From: Otis tarda
Taxonomy: Eukaryota; Chordata; Aves; Otidiformes; Otididae
Reading direction: 5' to 3'
Assembly: GCA_026413225.1 (NCBI GenBank)
Contig: CM048552.1
Span: 60,279,001-60,343,000 of the forward strand
Length of the DNA: 64,000 nucleotides
Under the pieces are notes generated by a model. It searched no databases. It saw nothing but the letters and a program-made list of their open reading frames with translations, and had not been told where the DNA came from. Made by a program: the position numbers and the translations under genes. Positions 36,810 to 48,640 of the stretch are shown piece by piece; within the stretch, counting starts at the first letter, position 1; the number at the start of each line of letters is the position of its first letter.

Positions 36810-37770
36810 CGCTATGATTCAAGGAGGCGTTCCATCTGGAGTTTAGGAGGACTCTGTTCTTGGTGCCAGCTACTCCTGTCAATGACATCTATACCAACAA
36901 TGTAGACAAAAGCAAAACCACTGTAGTAGAAGTCTGAGACAACACAAAATGGATATAGGATGATAAAAGTGATGTGAGGAACAAGTGTGTTATCAGAATT
37001 AATTCCTCATCATTTGTATTACTTGCATTTTCAGAACCAAATGAGTTATAGGTCTTGCAACAAAGGCTTTATGTCACCCTTTAAGCTATGAACCAGCAAT
37101 TCAGATTTAATTAACTTTGAAAAAACTTCATGGTCACATTAGATAATCAACTAAACATGACCATCCAGAGCAATTCTCATCCTCAGATAAATAAGCAGAG
37201 GAGTTTGAAAGAATCAGTGTATAGCTCTACTGAGAATGTTGCTGAAATACCATATGCAGTTCTGGCATCCAAACTTTACAAAGTGTAGTCAACATTTGGA
37301 ATGGGTTCAGAAAAGACCTATGAGAATGACCTGTAGTCTAGAAATCAGGCTGAGACTAAAGAAGTTTAATCTGGTTTATCCCAGAGAAGTTTAAGAGGTA
37401 ATATGATCACAGCTCACAGATACCTGGATGGTAGAGTAACTATTATAACTGTGAGTAAGATATTTTTAACTGTAGGTGTCATATCTAGTATAAAAGGCAT
37501 AATGAAATCTCCTAGGTAGAAACTAAAGCTGGACAAACTTCAAGTCTGGGGCATGCATTTTCTTTAAACTATGAAGGGCATAGCAATTGAATATGATGAA
37601 CTGAATTCTTTATCCCATGCAGTCTTTAAGGAAAGGCTATAAAGTTGTCCATTCCTATGGACAGAAAAAATCATGAGGTGCTGCAATGAAGTTTGTAGAT
37701 GTGTTATACAGGACATCAGACTAGAGGATGACTGTAACCTATCCTGGCTTTAAAAATCTCTGAATGTGTG
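36810..37770 (+). mobile_element. Ancient CR1-type LINE relic (RT to 3' end)
   Basis: Decayed CR1 in plus orientation. The RT block ggaggactctgttcttggtg with catctatacc (the LGP...FNIFIND region) lies near 36846-36895. Then come an upstream C-terminal block at 37240-37330 (tgaaataccatatgcagttc, tggcatccaaac, ggttcagaaaagacctatga), gaagtttaatctggtttatc (37360), taatatgatcacagctcaca (37399), and the terminal block atacaggacatcagactaga-ggatgactgtaacctatcct-ggctttaaaaatctctgaat (37705-37760). That block matches the 3' end of old amniote CR1 as I recall it (ggaggtcagactagatgatc...ccttctggccttaaaatcta). Frames are fully broken. Internal parts are missing or unrecognisable, and both ends are approximate. 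Confidence 0.68.
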
Positions 37771-39939
37771 GCTGGAATTTTCTCATTTTTTTCTCTTTCT
37801 AATGGAAGATGGTCACTGGCTTTATTGCCTGATTTCCTGTGTCAGCATCTGTCAGTATTGTACAGTTTTGTCTATATAATTATGTAAGGAGAACCTTGTT
37901 AAGTATCCACTGCTAAAAATAACTTTTAAGGAGCTTTAGCTCTATTATTGTAATTTAAATAAGAGTGCCTGCTGCACGCTGCAGAAAGACATCGCTTATC
38001 TTTTTGTAATAACACGGAGAATTTAGGGCTCCAGAATATTCACTTGAGTGAACTATACTGATTTTTACTTTCTCCTCCAACTAATAACAAGTTTTATGTT
38101 TTTCTTCAGACCAAAAGGAGGCTACAAGAGTTAGCACAGGAAAAGGCTGTATTTTATAAAGATGAACACTCCTCCTGAACATTTTATAAGGCCAACAGTG
38201 ACATCAATAAGTCAGCTGAGATTCAAGGGAACTCAAAGATACTGCTATTCACTATTCATTTCATGAATCATGCAGGTACCATCAAGTATTACGATTCTGT
38301 GACTGCTATAACTGTACAGTAAGAGGAGGTCTCATTTTCTGTAGAGATAGCTACTTAAACTCTGAGCATCAAGAACATATTTAAAATGGATATTGGTGCA
38401 AAATAACTTCCATAAAACAAGCATCAAGAGAAAACTTATGTGGGTGCAGGTTTCCCTAGGAATTCTGTTTTGATTCAGTAGTGCTCAGTTCACAAACACT
38501 TCACAAAATCTGAAAAGATTAATATATTTTCTTGGCTTCCAATATAGAACAGATGAAATCTTGAAGTTGTGGTCAAGTCTTCCTTTGAGTTTTGGCACCC
38601 ATTGGAACCAAAACACTCAAAAGGTATCTAATGAAGAAGGAGGGGGAAGAGATGGTCTGCCAATATTGTGTGCAAGAACTTTCCCTCACAATTCCACCCC
38701 CTATGGACTAACAATCAAAGCAGGAGCAAAGGTGTCAATGGTCTAATCCACGTCTTACAGTAACATAACCCCTTGATCTCATTAGTCGAATCCCTGACAC
38801 CACAACAGACGCCATGCTGACACATCAGTCCTCAAGTCTGGACTGTCAGGACACTCTAATAGCTTGTATTTAGTGCTACAGTGGCAACCAGCTGAGTCAG
38901 CATCTGCCAGCCATCACTGTGCTCTAGTAGCCAAGAGTACCACTTATTCCTTTCTTAAGCCCTTCTAGCCCTCATATCTAGATTAGGGAAAAATGGCTTC
39001 ACTTCTATGTAGACTTCTGCCTTTCATGTATATTTCATATGCAGCATGTCCTTCTTCACATGACACTGAAGCACAGGGGTAAGTCTTCAGCTTGCTTTTC
39101 AGCTCACTTACGAGTTTCTGATTGGTTTCACACGTATAAATGCTTTCCAATATGTTTTGATAAGTTTAAGAACAGCACTTCCACATTTTGTTCAGAATTT
39201 GTACCTGGCACTTGGGTGTTTCTAGTAACCCAAGGTTATATTTTCCGCAAGCTCTGCATAGGGGTGTGGTGGACCTCAGGCTGTAAAGCAGACCCTTGAG
39301 TCCAATGGACCAGAGCTCCACAGCATCCAAGCAGCAGCATAGTCCAAGGCAAGAAGAGATTGCTATGCTACTGATTTAAAAGCATTGTTCATCAACTGTC
39401 AGAAATCTGAAGTTGCTACTGTGTCTTTATTATTGCTATTTATTGTATTGCACTGCTGAAGTCTCACACAGGGATTAGCACTTCAGTGCACTTGGCATTG
39501 TACAGTCACGTACTCACCTTAATAATGAAACTGTGTGATCCTCCTCTGCTCCCTCCACCTGAGCACCTGTAAAGGGCAAGTTTCAGACTGTTTTGTGAAA
39601 CTTTCAAATACAAAATCATTTTCATGAGATGTGACAATGTGAAAGTTGAAGATTGTGAAAAATTCAACGTCATAGCAACGTTACCTGGCCAGTAATTCTA
39701 TTGCTTTCTCTTAGCATTCTCTTCTGTTTCAGCATGCCACCAAGCCATGCTCTCCCAGTTGCTCAAAAAAAAAAAAAGCGGGGGGGAGTCGTGCAGAAAT
39801 AGCTCTATCTACTTTGCAGGGCTAAGCAGGATGAAAGATTGTCTGGGCATGATCAATTTGGATGTTGCGGAGCCAAAATAATAAAACTAGCACACGCTTA
39901 GACAGCAATGTCTGTACGGATGTAATGCAAAGACGGGAT
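37771..39939. other. Non-coding stretch
   Basis: Contains an A13 run next to a G-rich run (39765-39787). Open frames do not exceed 86 codons. No classified repeat recognised. Confidence 0.5.
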
Positions 39940-40225
39940 TTCTCCCTCTCCCATCCCTTGGTGCTCTGCTGACTTGCACAGCACCGGGGCCACCTGGACA
40001 CGACTGTGAGATCCCACCCTCCCCATCAATGGGAAGCAGCAGCTGGGGAAATGTTCCCGCCGCCTGGGAAACACGCCTTCCAGCGAAGCCTGTCTGGAGA
40101 CACAATGCCACATGCAGCACATCGCCGTGGCTTCCCTCCAGCTCCAGGCCGCCACGCAGCTGGCATAGCCTGCGGCAGGAGGGGGCCTGTGCTGCAGACG
40201 GAAGTGGGAGATGGGGTCTGAGAGC
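39940..40225. other. GC-rich, CpG-containing patch
   Basis: By eye about 60% G+C, with roughly 15 CpG sites in 320 bases, in a window that is otherwise AT-rich and CpG-poor. Overlapping open frames on both strands (up to 148 codons, 39887-40333 minus) are explained by the composition. It is too short and too CpG-poor to call a CpG island. It may be a small regulatory element. Confidence 0.35.
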
Positions 40226-41959
40226 ATCAGTCTTGCCCTGACAGCCTTTGACTAGACAGGTCTGGTTACAGCAGCTGAAGATCTGATCTGCAACACAGAA
40301 ATCCAGCATGAACAATATAAAAATGGAAAGCATCCTGTGCTAAGGGAACATCTGTTTAGGCGGTGAAAACCCCTTGGAGTGCATCATTCTGGGTGAATCA
40401 GCACAGCTGAGACGCCTGTTCAGCTGCCCAAGTAGCTGATTTAATTTTTTCCCAGCTTAGCTGTGTGCCATCACTAAGATTTATTAGCCGCAGCACTGCA
40501 CCATTCCAGGACCTGCGGTTATCAGGAAGTACTTGGCTCCCCAGCACTGTTACTGGGCTTCACACTGCATAAATTACAAGGTGTGCACTGACTTGCAGAT
40601 AAGTAGACCCTCTGTTACGCCTTGCTGTTCTGAATTGCCATTCCTCACTGTATTTCTACGTTGGTACTGATAGCACTGAACAAGACTGAGACTCTTTACT
40701 GGTACTAATTAGCATCACCCTGTCAAATTCAGTGACGCCATGCATTTTTGCACTCGCTAAGCATCTGGCCCAGTTTCAAAACTCTCTGGATGAAAACTGT
40801 TGGGTGTTAGGAACCTGCAGGCTTGATATTCTTTGTAATTAAGCTGACAGCATTAGTTGGGTTTGTCCTAGCCCTTGCTATGCTTCCACAGTCTCTGTAG
40901 ATGGGAAGAACAAACCTTTGATGACACAGAATGATGGCCATTTGACACAAGATCAGCATCAAGAGCTTTGTCAAGCTTATGAAAAATGAGTTCAGTAGAA
41001 AGAGAAGACCCAATCCCTGTAGCCTTGAGACGAGCTCTGGAGGGCTCTACTGCATCTGCAGCTCTCCTGAGGCTATACCGTCCCAGGGCTGCCCAGAATA
41101 AAAAATCACAGTCCTATTTTTTTCTCTTTCTGGGCAGGGCACTGGTTCCTGAATTGATTTCCCTTCTGATACAAGGCCAACATTGTGCCAGGTCCATTTA
41201 TAGGTCAGTTGGCCAATACTGCTTTTTTTAAAATGCATATCAGAAATTTATCAGTAAATGAAAACAGAAATGTGCTCATAGCGAACACTTCACCAAAAAG
41301 TTGCACCTTTTGTGATACAACTCAGAGCACCTGAATATTTCAGAGTATCCTCTTTGACTAAAAAGTACAATTTTCAGTTTATTTCTGAGGAAAAAAAAAG
41401 TGTTAAAGCACTGTCAAACATAGTAGATACTTCAGAGGTACAGAAATATTGAAGGAACTCCAATTCTCTGTCAAAGGTAAAAGTTATGACGCAAAATGTT
41501 GATAGACTCCACCTGGATAAACCTTGAAAAAGGAATCTGTGCCATTGCTTTCTTACACATACCTATGCAGCAGCCATTTTATGAGAAAGGATATAGAACT
41601 CGGATGTAAGCCAGGATTCAAGGAAGGCATGAATCTAGTCTAGCTCTGAAAGTTACTATAAATCCCAACACTGTGAAAGAGACAAATGCCTACCAAATTT
41701 TAGAAAACGTTTTTCTCCTTCTGGCCTAATCTCTAGTTATAACAGCTTTGCTCAGAGCAGACTACAAGAAAAGATGCTGCTCATCCTCTTCAGAAAATAC
41801 CAGTTTCCAATTCTTTAATCAATTAATTCCAATAAGCAGCCAATTTGTTGGTGACCTGAGACACTGAAGATATGGAAATCTTCTGCTCTTGAAGAGATTG
41901 ATCTTTGATTTAATGACACCACAAATGGTTGGTTGTACAAGACCTTGTCTACCAGTATT
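40226..41959. other. Non-coding stretch
   Basis: No recognisable repeat or gene. The largest open frame is 81 codons (40986-41231, plus). Confidence 0.5.
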
Positions 41960-41965
41960 TGAGTG

Positions 41966-41991
41966 TTTGCACCAGTATAAACTGGTGCCAA
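41966..41991. repeat. Short near-perfect hairpin
   Basis: GCACCAGT (41969-41976) and ACTGGTGC (41981-41988) are perfect inverted arms around a 4-base loop ATAA. The flanks (ttt left, caaa right) extend the pairing with a single-base bulge. The caccagt-taaactggtg core resembles the palindromic centre of the old repeat family also suspected near 2.75 kb. Confidence 0.6.
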
Positions 41992-41992
41992 A

Positions 41993-44250
41993 TTAAAATC
42001 TGGAAATTTAGGCAACTACAGCTTGAATAAATTTTGAAATCAGAACCATAATTTTGCTGAGAGTATTTTATAAATCTGTCTTTGCTCCAGAGAACCAGAT
42101 TCTGGTTCCTCGTTATGCCCTATGAAACTGGTTACAGCACTCAGGTGAGAGCTGTCTTTTCATATCTGCTACTTGCTCCTAAGCACCCAGCTGAGCATCA
42201 AGCATTCTGTTACAAACACCCTATGAATCCAGGGTAAGAAACTTGGTTGGAAAACACTGATATTTGAAAACATATGTTTCTTTTATAGCCTTGCTACTGG
42301 GATAGACCAAAACCCTAAGACCTAAATATCTCAAAAATTCTCCAGAAAAGACAGAAAAGGGAACAATGCATTTTTAAACAGCTAGAGGATGACCAAGGAA
42401 TCAGTGAGTAAAAGAGGACTTTTCTTCTCTGTACCCCACAGAAGCATCACTGGACAGAAAGCAACATGATTTTGTTGCTGGAGTACAAAAGCACATCGTG
42501 GGGCAAACCCAGCAGCCACATTAAAAGACGGTCCCTTCTGCTCCTGTCACTTCTCTCCTAAGCTTAGAGGGAGCCGTAACTTGAGTGACATCCTTTGGCA
42601 CAAATATGCATAATTCAGCTGCCCCTAATCCTGATGTCATCTTTCAAGCAGAACTCAGTTCTTGGCAGTTTTATCTGAGTTAGTGTTAAACAAATGCTAA
42701 GTAGAAATGGAATAAAAATATCAGGTTGCAAGCTTATAACAATAAGTTACTGAGCTTTGGCATACAATAAAATTCAAATTAATGGAAAATGATAAAAAGC
42801 CCACAGGACAGTCATCTATCAAACTGACACATAGCATTACAAAGTATAGCTTACCTAATCTATATTGCCTAACGTGGCTTGAGTAATGTGACTTAGCCTA
42901 AGGGACAGATCTCCAGGCCCTCATATCACCTCCCTCTGCTATTCCTAAGAGCAACACGTTGAAGATGAATACTTCCCTGTGTCACTACCTTAAGGTCAGC
43001 ACCTTAAGCCCAGAAACAGAATAAAGATTACCACAGTGTTTATTTTCATCTTATCTTCCCAAAGTTTTGCATTACTGCTCAGCATGGCAGGATATAACAA
43101 GTAACTCTTACAAGAGTGTGTATGTGTTACTGTCATGCCATTAAATCATCATGTTATTATGCCATATTTCCAAAATAAAAACTGATGGGTTACAAATCAC
43201 AAAACCAATAGAAGATACTTGCTGTTAAATCACTGTGGAGAGAAAGGTACTAGTCTCAAAACTGTATGTTCTAAGAGAGTTCCTGCAAAGAAATAACTTT
43301 TAAACTAAACTTTATTAAATTTAGTGTTTGAATACTTTTCCCCTTGGTAAAGACCTTTTATCCATTAACGCTGGAAAACAGCCCTTCGAGGGATTTATTC
43401 CAAATCAAATTTAGGAGAGAAGCAGGGATAGTGTGTTCACAGACACATATGTGCAATTAAACGAGTACATGCTCTCATAACAAAGAGCCAACTCAATTAC
43501 CTCCCAAGTATAAAGCTTACAGAGAGGCAGATGTGATCTTTATTCCAGAAAGTTTACCAAGCAAACATGAGAGAAAGAATGTGGAAGAAATTTATGTGAA
43601 AGCAAATACTTCATACCTTATAAAATCCCCATTGGCTGATTACAAAGATCTCTTGGAAATGCCAATTAGTCAGGTGTCTCTTTGTCCTTTTTAATTCTCC
43701 TACCCTTATTAAATCAATATCTCAGACAACTTAATGGCTCCCCAAAGTCTAGGTCAAACAGAGAGGCAAGAGGAGGTGGATTGAAAGGCTGTGCTTAATT
43801 TTGTGCCATGATCTAACTGTGGGTGAGGAGAGAAGGAATAATTTAGCTTGATTAAATAACTAAATATACAGTGCCTCGAAAGGAAAATTGGCCTTCACTC
43901 ACAGAACTATCAAGACAATCCCTGACCAAAAACCATTACCGCTGCTGCTTGCAAAATTATGACATTTCTTTTTTTTTTCTGCCCTGCACATAGGGACATT
44001 TATCTCCTCTCCAACAGCACCCTGTGAAGAAGAACCTCAAGGCTGAGTCACAGGCCTGACTGCACCCAAAGCACCCTCCACCCTTCATGGGCAAGACAAG
44101 ACTCTGCTGCCCACAAGTTGGTGTTCACCTCAGCCCCTTTCCAGCAGGTGCCTGAAATCTGGTCATGGCACATGAGGGAGAGCAGTCACCGCAGACTTTC
44201 ATCAGGTTCAGGGATACTTCAGAATTTGGCTAGTGTGAAATACCATACAT
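41993..44250. other. Non-coding stretch without open frames
   Basis: From about 42015 to 44284 there is no open frame of 60 codons in any of the six frames, which is consistent with AT-rich non-coding DNA. No repeat recognised. Confidence 0.6.
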
Positions 44251-44255
44251 CATAG
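44251..44255. repeat. Target-site duplication, left copy (CATAG)
   Basis: The 5 bases directly before the LTR start TGTTCTGG. They are identical to 45345-45349 after the LTR end. Confidence 0.85.
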
Positions 44256-44428
44256 TGTTCTGGTTTTGTTTAGTGAGGGGGGGCCTAAGGTGGTAGCTTC
44301 TGTAGGAAACTGCTAGAAGTTGCTCCCCTTTGTTCAGTGGACTCAGCCGGGCCTAGAGTGAACCTGCTGCTGGCCAAGGCCGAGCCAATTGGTAGCAGAA
44401 TGTTCCACAATAACGCCTCTGCGATAAC

Positions 44429-44440
44429 GTATTTAAGAAG
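44429..44440 (+). promoter_or_regulatory. TATA-like element of the LTR promoter
   Basis: gtatttaagaag lies 174 bases into the LTR, after a block containing ccaat (44386-44391 region). This is the expected place for the retroviral promoter at the U3/R border. Present activity cannot be judged. Confidence 0.6.
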
Positions 44441-44732
44441 GGGAAAACAGGAAAAAAAAAAAGAGAAGAGAAGATGTGAAGAAGCTGAGCGGGGGCAGAG
44501 AGGGGGAGGCGCGAGCCTTGTGGTCCTTGCAGGCCTCACCCTCTGGCCTCCCACCAGGCGGCCGACTGGGCCCAGCTCAGCCCAGCCCAGCTGCAAGAAG
44601 TGGAGAGAAAATGAGAAGTGAGTAAGATGTAAAAAGGATCCTGAGAGGTGTCTACCAGCCTGTTGTGAGGAACAGCTGCAGATGCCAATGCAGCCTGTGG
44701 TGATGATAACCATGGTGGAGCAGCTTGTCCCC

Positions 44733-44960
44733 CTGCAGTCCATGGAGGTCCACGGAGGGGCAGAGATTCACCTGCAGCCCATGGAGGACCCCACGCTGGA
44801 GCAGGTGGAAGCCTGAAGGAGGCTGTGGCCCGTGGAGGGGCCGGTGGGGCAGCTGTTCTGGAGGGACTGCACCCCGTGGAAGAGATGACCCACACTGGAG
44901 CAGTTTCAGGAAGGACTGTGGCCCATGGGAGGGACCTCATGATGGAGCAGAGGAGGAATG
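44733..44960 (+). repeat. Internal degenerate tandem modules in the LTR
   Basis: ctgcagtccatggagg at 44733-44748 and ctgcagcccatggagg at 44772-44787 recur at a 39-base period. Variants follow (gtggcccgtggagggg, ctgcaccccgtggaag, ctgtggcccatgggagg), alternating with ctggagcag strings. Such modules vary in copy number between LTR copies of this type. Confidence 0.75.
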
Positions 44961-45156
44961 TGAGGAGTTCTTCCCCCAGTGATGAAGCAGCAGCATAAAA
45001 CAATGTGTGATGAACTGACCACGACCCCCATTCCCTCTTTGCCCCTGTGCCGCTCGGGAAGGGGAAGGTTGTAGAGATAATGTTAAGCCTGAGAAGAGGG
45101 AGGAGTGGAGGGGGAGGTTATCTTGTTCCCTGTCTTATTCTCCTGCCAGTTTTAGA

Positions 45157-45162
45157 AATAAA
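45157..45162 (+). terminator. LTR polyadenylation signal AATAAA
   Basis: A canonical AATAAA in tagaaataaatgaatc, about 185 bases before the LTR end, consistent with the R/U5 arrangement. Confidence 0.65.
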
Positions 45163-45344
45163 TGAATCGTTTTCCCCAAGTTGAATCTGTTTTGCCCGTG
45201 ACGGTAACTTTAAGGATTTCTCCCCATCCTTATCTCAAACCTTGAGCTGTTTTTCTTATATCATCTCCCCCTATTCTCTAAGAGGGTGGGGGGAGCGAGA
45301 GAGAGACTGCGTAGTCTGGTCCAGATTGGGGCTGAACTACGACA

Positions 45345-45349
45345 CATAG
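45345..45349. repeat. Target-site duplication, right copy (CATAG)
   Basis: Five bases directly after the LTR end ACGACA, identical to 44251-44255. Confidence 0.85.
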
Positions 45350-47964
45350 GGAAATTTGCATCAATGGAGCAAAAATGTTCTGACTGAGGAGAGTAAAAAT
45401 GAGGACTACCAATCTTATCCACAGGAAAGTTTGGAAGGACTGAGCCTGAGCTGAAGTAAGCTGATACAGTTCCTCTGACCTTGAGAGAGATACTATCCGT
45501 TCACATCAGCTGGAGACCTGGCTGAGGATATGTATTACAAGACACTTCTCTGTGTTGAACTTCTGTTGAATGTGCTGTGTTCATCCCATTTGATTAGATA
45601 GGACTTCAGAGCAACAAATATCTTAAATTAAACATTTCAGTTTCATACCCAAGAGGAGATGAGATTAATTTCAACCTTAACATACTAAATCCTCACTTCC
45701 CATCCCCTCAAGACTGCTTGCATTCTTGCTAAGAAAGCAGATCTTCCCCAACTCAAAGATCAGACTCTTAGGAAAGACTATTTTTTTAAAAAGTGTAAAT
45801 ATGTAAAAATAAGCCCATGTGTTTCTGGGAACCTAGGTTAGATTTAACTGCTTCTCAGTAATATCCATATGATGTGAAAATATTTAGAGGTCCCAAGGAG
45901 AGCAAGAAGTGGAAGTATGCTAATTAATAAACGTTTATCTTAACACTTGCTATTGACTAAAAGTAGAGAGAGAAAGCAGAGGCTGTATGGTGGTAAAAGG
46001 GCAGAGAACGGGACAGAGAAAGGCAGAAAACACACAAAACCTTTCCCTTGATTTTGGAGATCAACCAGCAGTTGACTCAGAGCACAGTAGGGGCAAGGTA
46101 CATGGGAAGCAACCAAGGTAGGACAGGAAGAGGAATTATGACGGCACATGTCTTTGCCTGGACAACATGAGGAATGGCACCACGAGTCACAAGAGTTAAA
46201 TCAGGGCTGCAATCAAAGTGGGCAATCTTTCCCACTTGAGAATGTTATTCTCATAATGTTCCTCTAGTGCAAATGAATAGAGCAATCTTCAGTCTGAAAA
46301 TGAATAAAATAAGATCCAAAGTGATCCAGAGTATTGAAGGGCTAACTAAATCATTTAGAGTGCAATTCACACCAAATAGCATAAGTTTTTCAAGAAAGCC
46401 TGTGTGTAGAGCTTTTGCTTTGTTGGTTTGATTGCCTACTGGGCAGAAAAGTCATAAGAAGTCTTCATCAAGAATAGTTTCATTTCCAATTGATCTGAAA
46501 CAGGTCATTCTTCTCCCTAGCACCTTCACTTTCACAATGAAATGGTTGAGGAGAGGAATGACTTTATTAGGTTGACTACAATGGTTTGTTCAGCAATGGT
46601 TTGGATAGCTAATTTATTGAATTATTGAAGTGAAAAATTAGCACTGAAAATTAAATTAAAAAATCCAAATAATCTCTTTCACTTCTAGAATGGTAACATG
46701 AATGCAATGGTTTGAATGACTAGAAATTGGTTTCATTGAGCTATATACTTACCAAAACAGAGTACCTTGCAATGTAAACCCCAGTTTTTCACTAAGAACA
46801 TTTTAAAAATGGGGAATTTCTGCAACGTTTGAGCAAGCAATTATGTTTTGTGCAAAAGAGAGTACAAAAAAATAACTCTTCCTGCCATTTTCACCTCCAC
46901 GCCTTTAGTCTGACTTGCATGTTCTCTGTAAAGCAGTGTAGCAAATGAACTTGATCAGTTTTCAGTGTACAATGATGGATGTGGTCGGTTCGCGTCTAAC
47001 ACAATTCTATGTCCTCTAGCACTAGATTTGGTCTGCACATCTCCTAGTATTTTGCATGCTGATGACGTGGACCGCTCCTCTCACTGAAAAGCCACTAAAA
47101 GGCTCTGTATTCCTCATTTGTCCTGAACAATTAACTTTTAAGGTCTTATGAGAGAACAACTGTTATTTCTTTTCTAATATTTTTGGCTATCAAAACCTTA
47201 ATGTGTGTGGCGTAATGAAAATGATAGTAATGTCAGTGCTTAGGGAGTTTCAGCTGCCAAAATAAAACTCTACACCTGCACAGTCCTAAGAAAGAGAGGC
47301 TGCACACCTCAGGGGGATCCATCTCCGTGGCAGAGTTTCCTGGATTAGGGCCATTGCTTATATTATACCCATGGACTGAAAACTTCCTGAATTCTTCTGC
47401 TTTGCCTTCTACGAGTTGCAGCAGTGGATGAGTCATTTTACCTCATACCTAACGTGTCATTTCCCATCATCTATTGAATACACAACCACAAGAAGATGAA
47501 GCAAAAACACAGCTATTTCTTATCTCACAACTGTGTTTATTTTGAGCTAATCAGTCAAACTGACGCCTGTTTGGCCCTAATCCTGATTTTGTTAATAAGC
47601 CATTTGTGTAAATCTGTGTTGTGCAAGATCATGCTTTACTGCACCCCTGAAGACCGATGAATGCATTTTGGAAGCCAGTAATGCTTTAGGATAAGCCCAC
47701 CTTGGAACTCCAGTAATTTTCCAATAAATGTTGTCCATGAATGAGCTCATGAACCTCTAGCATGAAGACCAACTTTATCTCTGAGGTAGAAATCATCCAG
47801 TGGGCAAGTTTCCAAAAGGAAAACAAAGCAACCTTCTTCCCCCACAAGAGCTTCCCCCCAGTCTCTGCTGCTGCTTAAAAAAAAAATGGTCCTCTCTTTG
47901 ATGTGAGCCCTTGGAAATACTGTGGTTATTTAATTACTGTGTTTCTTGTCTCCTGGTAATTCTC
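45350..47964. other. Non-coding stretch
   Basis: AT-rich. The largest open frame is 69 codons, and none of 60 codons occurs between about 46150 and 47230. No repeat recognised. Confidence 0.55.
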
Positions 47965-48395
47965 CTAGATCCTTGCTGCATTGATTCATATTTCTGAAGG
48001 CCAGAGCAGACCAGACTGATCATCTGGTCTGGCATCTTGCATAATGTGCACCACAGTGTTTCACCCTCTGATCTCTGAATTGAGCCTTGTACCTTGTGGG
48101 AGACCCAGGGTGTCTTGATTTTGTCTCCAAGTGCTGGAGAATTTACCACATCCTTGGTTAGCCATTCCAGACGTATGTTGCCTTCATGGTTAAGGCATTT
48201 GAGTCTCATTTCCAATTTGGATTTTTCACCTTCCAAGCCTTATGTCCTGCTGCGCTGAAGGCACAATGAGCGCTCTTTGGTATCCTATCCTTCACCCCAT
48301 GCAAAGACTTCAGGCTGAGACCCAGGGAACCTCTCTGGTACTCAGATAAACCCATCACCTGGAGCTTCTCACATCTCCAGCTGTCAGGAGCGGAT
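47965..48395 (-). mobile_element. Ancient CR1-type LINE relic (3' end, minus strand)
   Basis: On the plus strand the order is catatttctgaaggccagag, gatcatctggtctggcatct, tgcataatgtgcaccacagt, gtttcaccctctgat, attgagcc, aagtgctggagaatttacca, catccttggttagccattcc, catggttaaggcatttgagt and ctcatttccaatttggattt. This is block by block the reverse complement of the 3' end of an old amniote CR1 (gatcatctagtctgacctcc...atttcacccagtgattc...gatggagaatccaccacatc). Similarity fades near 48395. It is diverged and non-coding, and comparable in age with the plus-strand relics at 3.7 and 36.8 kb. Confidence 0.8.
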
Positions 48396-48454
48396 TTAAC
48401 ACCAAACTCAATCTGGTAATTCTTCTCTAATGTCTCTGCAGCTTCTCAGTGTTT

Positions 48455-48640
48455 GGCCTCGGGGCAGAGGACAGCACGGGAGGCAGCAGAACCGGGCAGG
48501 GTGGGCTGCGTCTGCTCCTGAGCAGTACTTCTTCCTGGACACAGCCCAGCCTTGGCTCCACACTCTAGCCCCGCTGCCATCTCCTGCCGCTGCTGCTTGC
48601 TCACCTGCCTGCCGGCGTTTTGTCACCGCTTCCCAGGGCT
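48455..48640. other. Small GC-rich patch
   Basis: G+C-rich with scattered CpG sites (tcggggc, cacggga, accggg, ccccgctgcc, tgccgctg, gccggcg). Open frames of 80-85 codons on both strands follow from composition. No gene recognised. Confidence 0.35.

Larger units (their letters stand above)
44256..45344 (+). mobile_element. Solo LTR of an endogenous retrovirus (about 1.09 kb)
   Basis: The unit starts TGTTCTGG and ends ACGACA (TG...CA), and is flanked on both sides by CATAG. Inside are ccaaggccgagccaattgg (44378), a TATA-like signal gtatttaagaag (44429-44440), repetitive modules of the type ctgcagcccatggagg / acgctggagcagg (44690-44960), gtgatgaactgaccacgacc (45007), a polyadenylation signal AATAAA (45157-45162) and the conserved ttttgcccgtgacggtaact (45190). 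This order matches an avian ERV LTR that I recall. The 5-bp duplication suggests an ERVL-like or related integrase rather than an alpha/beta-retrovirus type (6 bp). No gag, pol or env is present, so the internal part was lost by LTR-LTR recombination. The intact duplication shows that it is a single clean insertion. Open frames inside it are not viral genes. Confidence 0.92.

Noticed and set aside
44285..45003. Open frames of 85-155 codons inside the LTR
   Set aside because: They follow from the GC-rich repeated modules. LTRs of this kind encode no protein here and no retroviral gene motif is seen.
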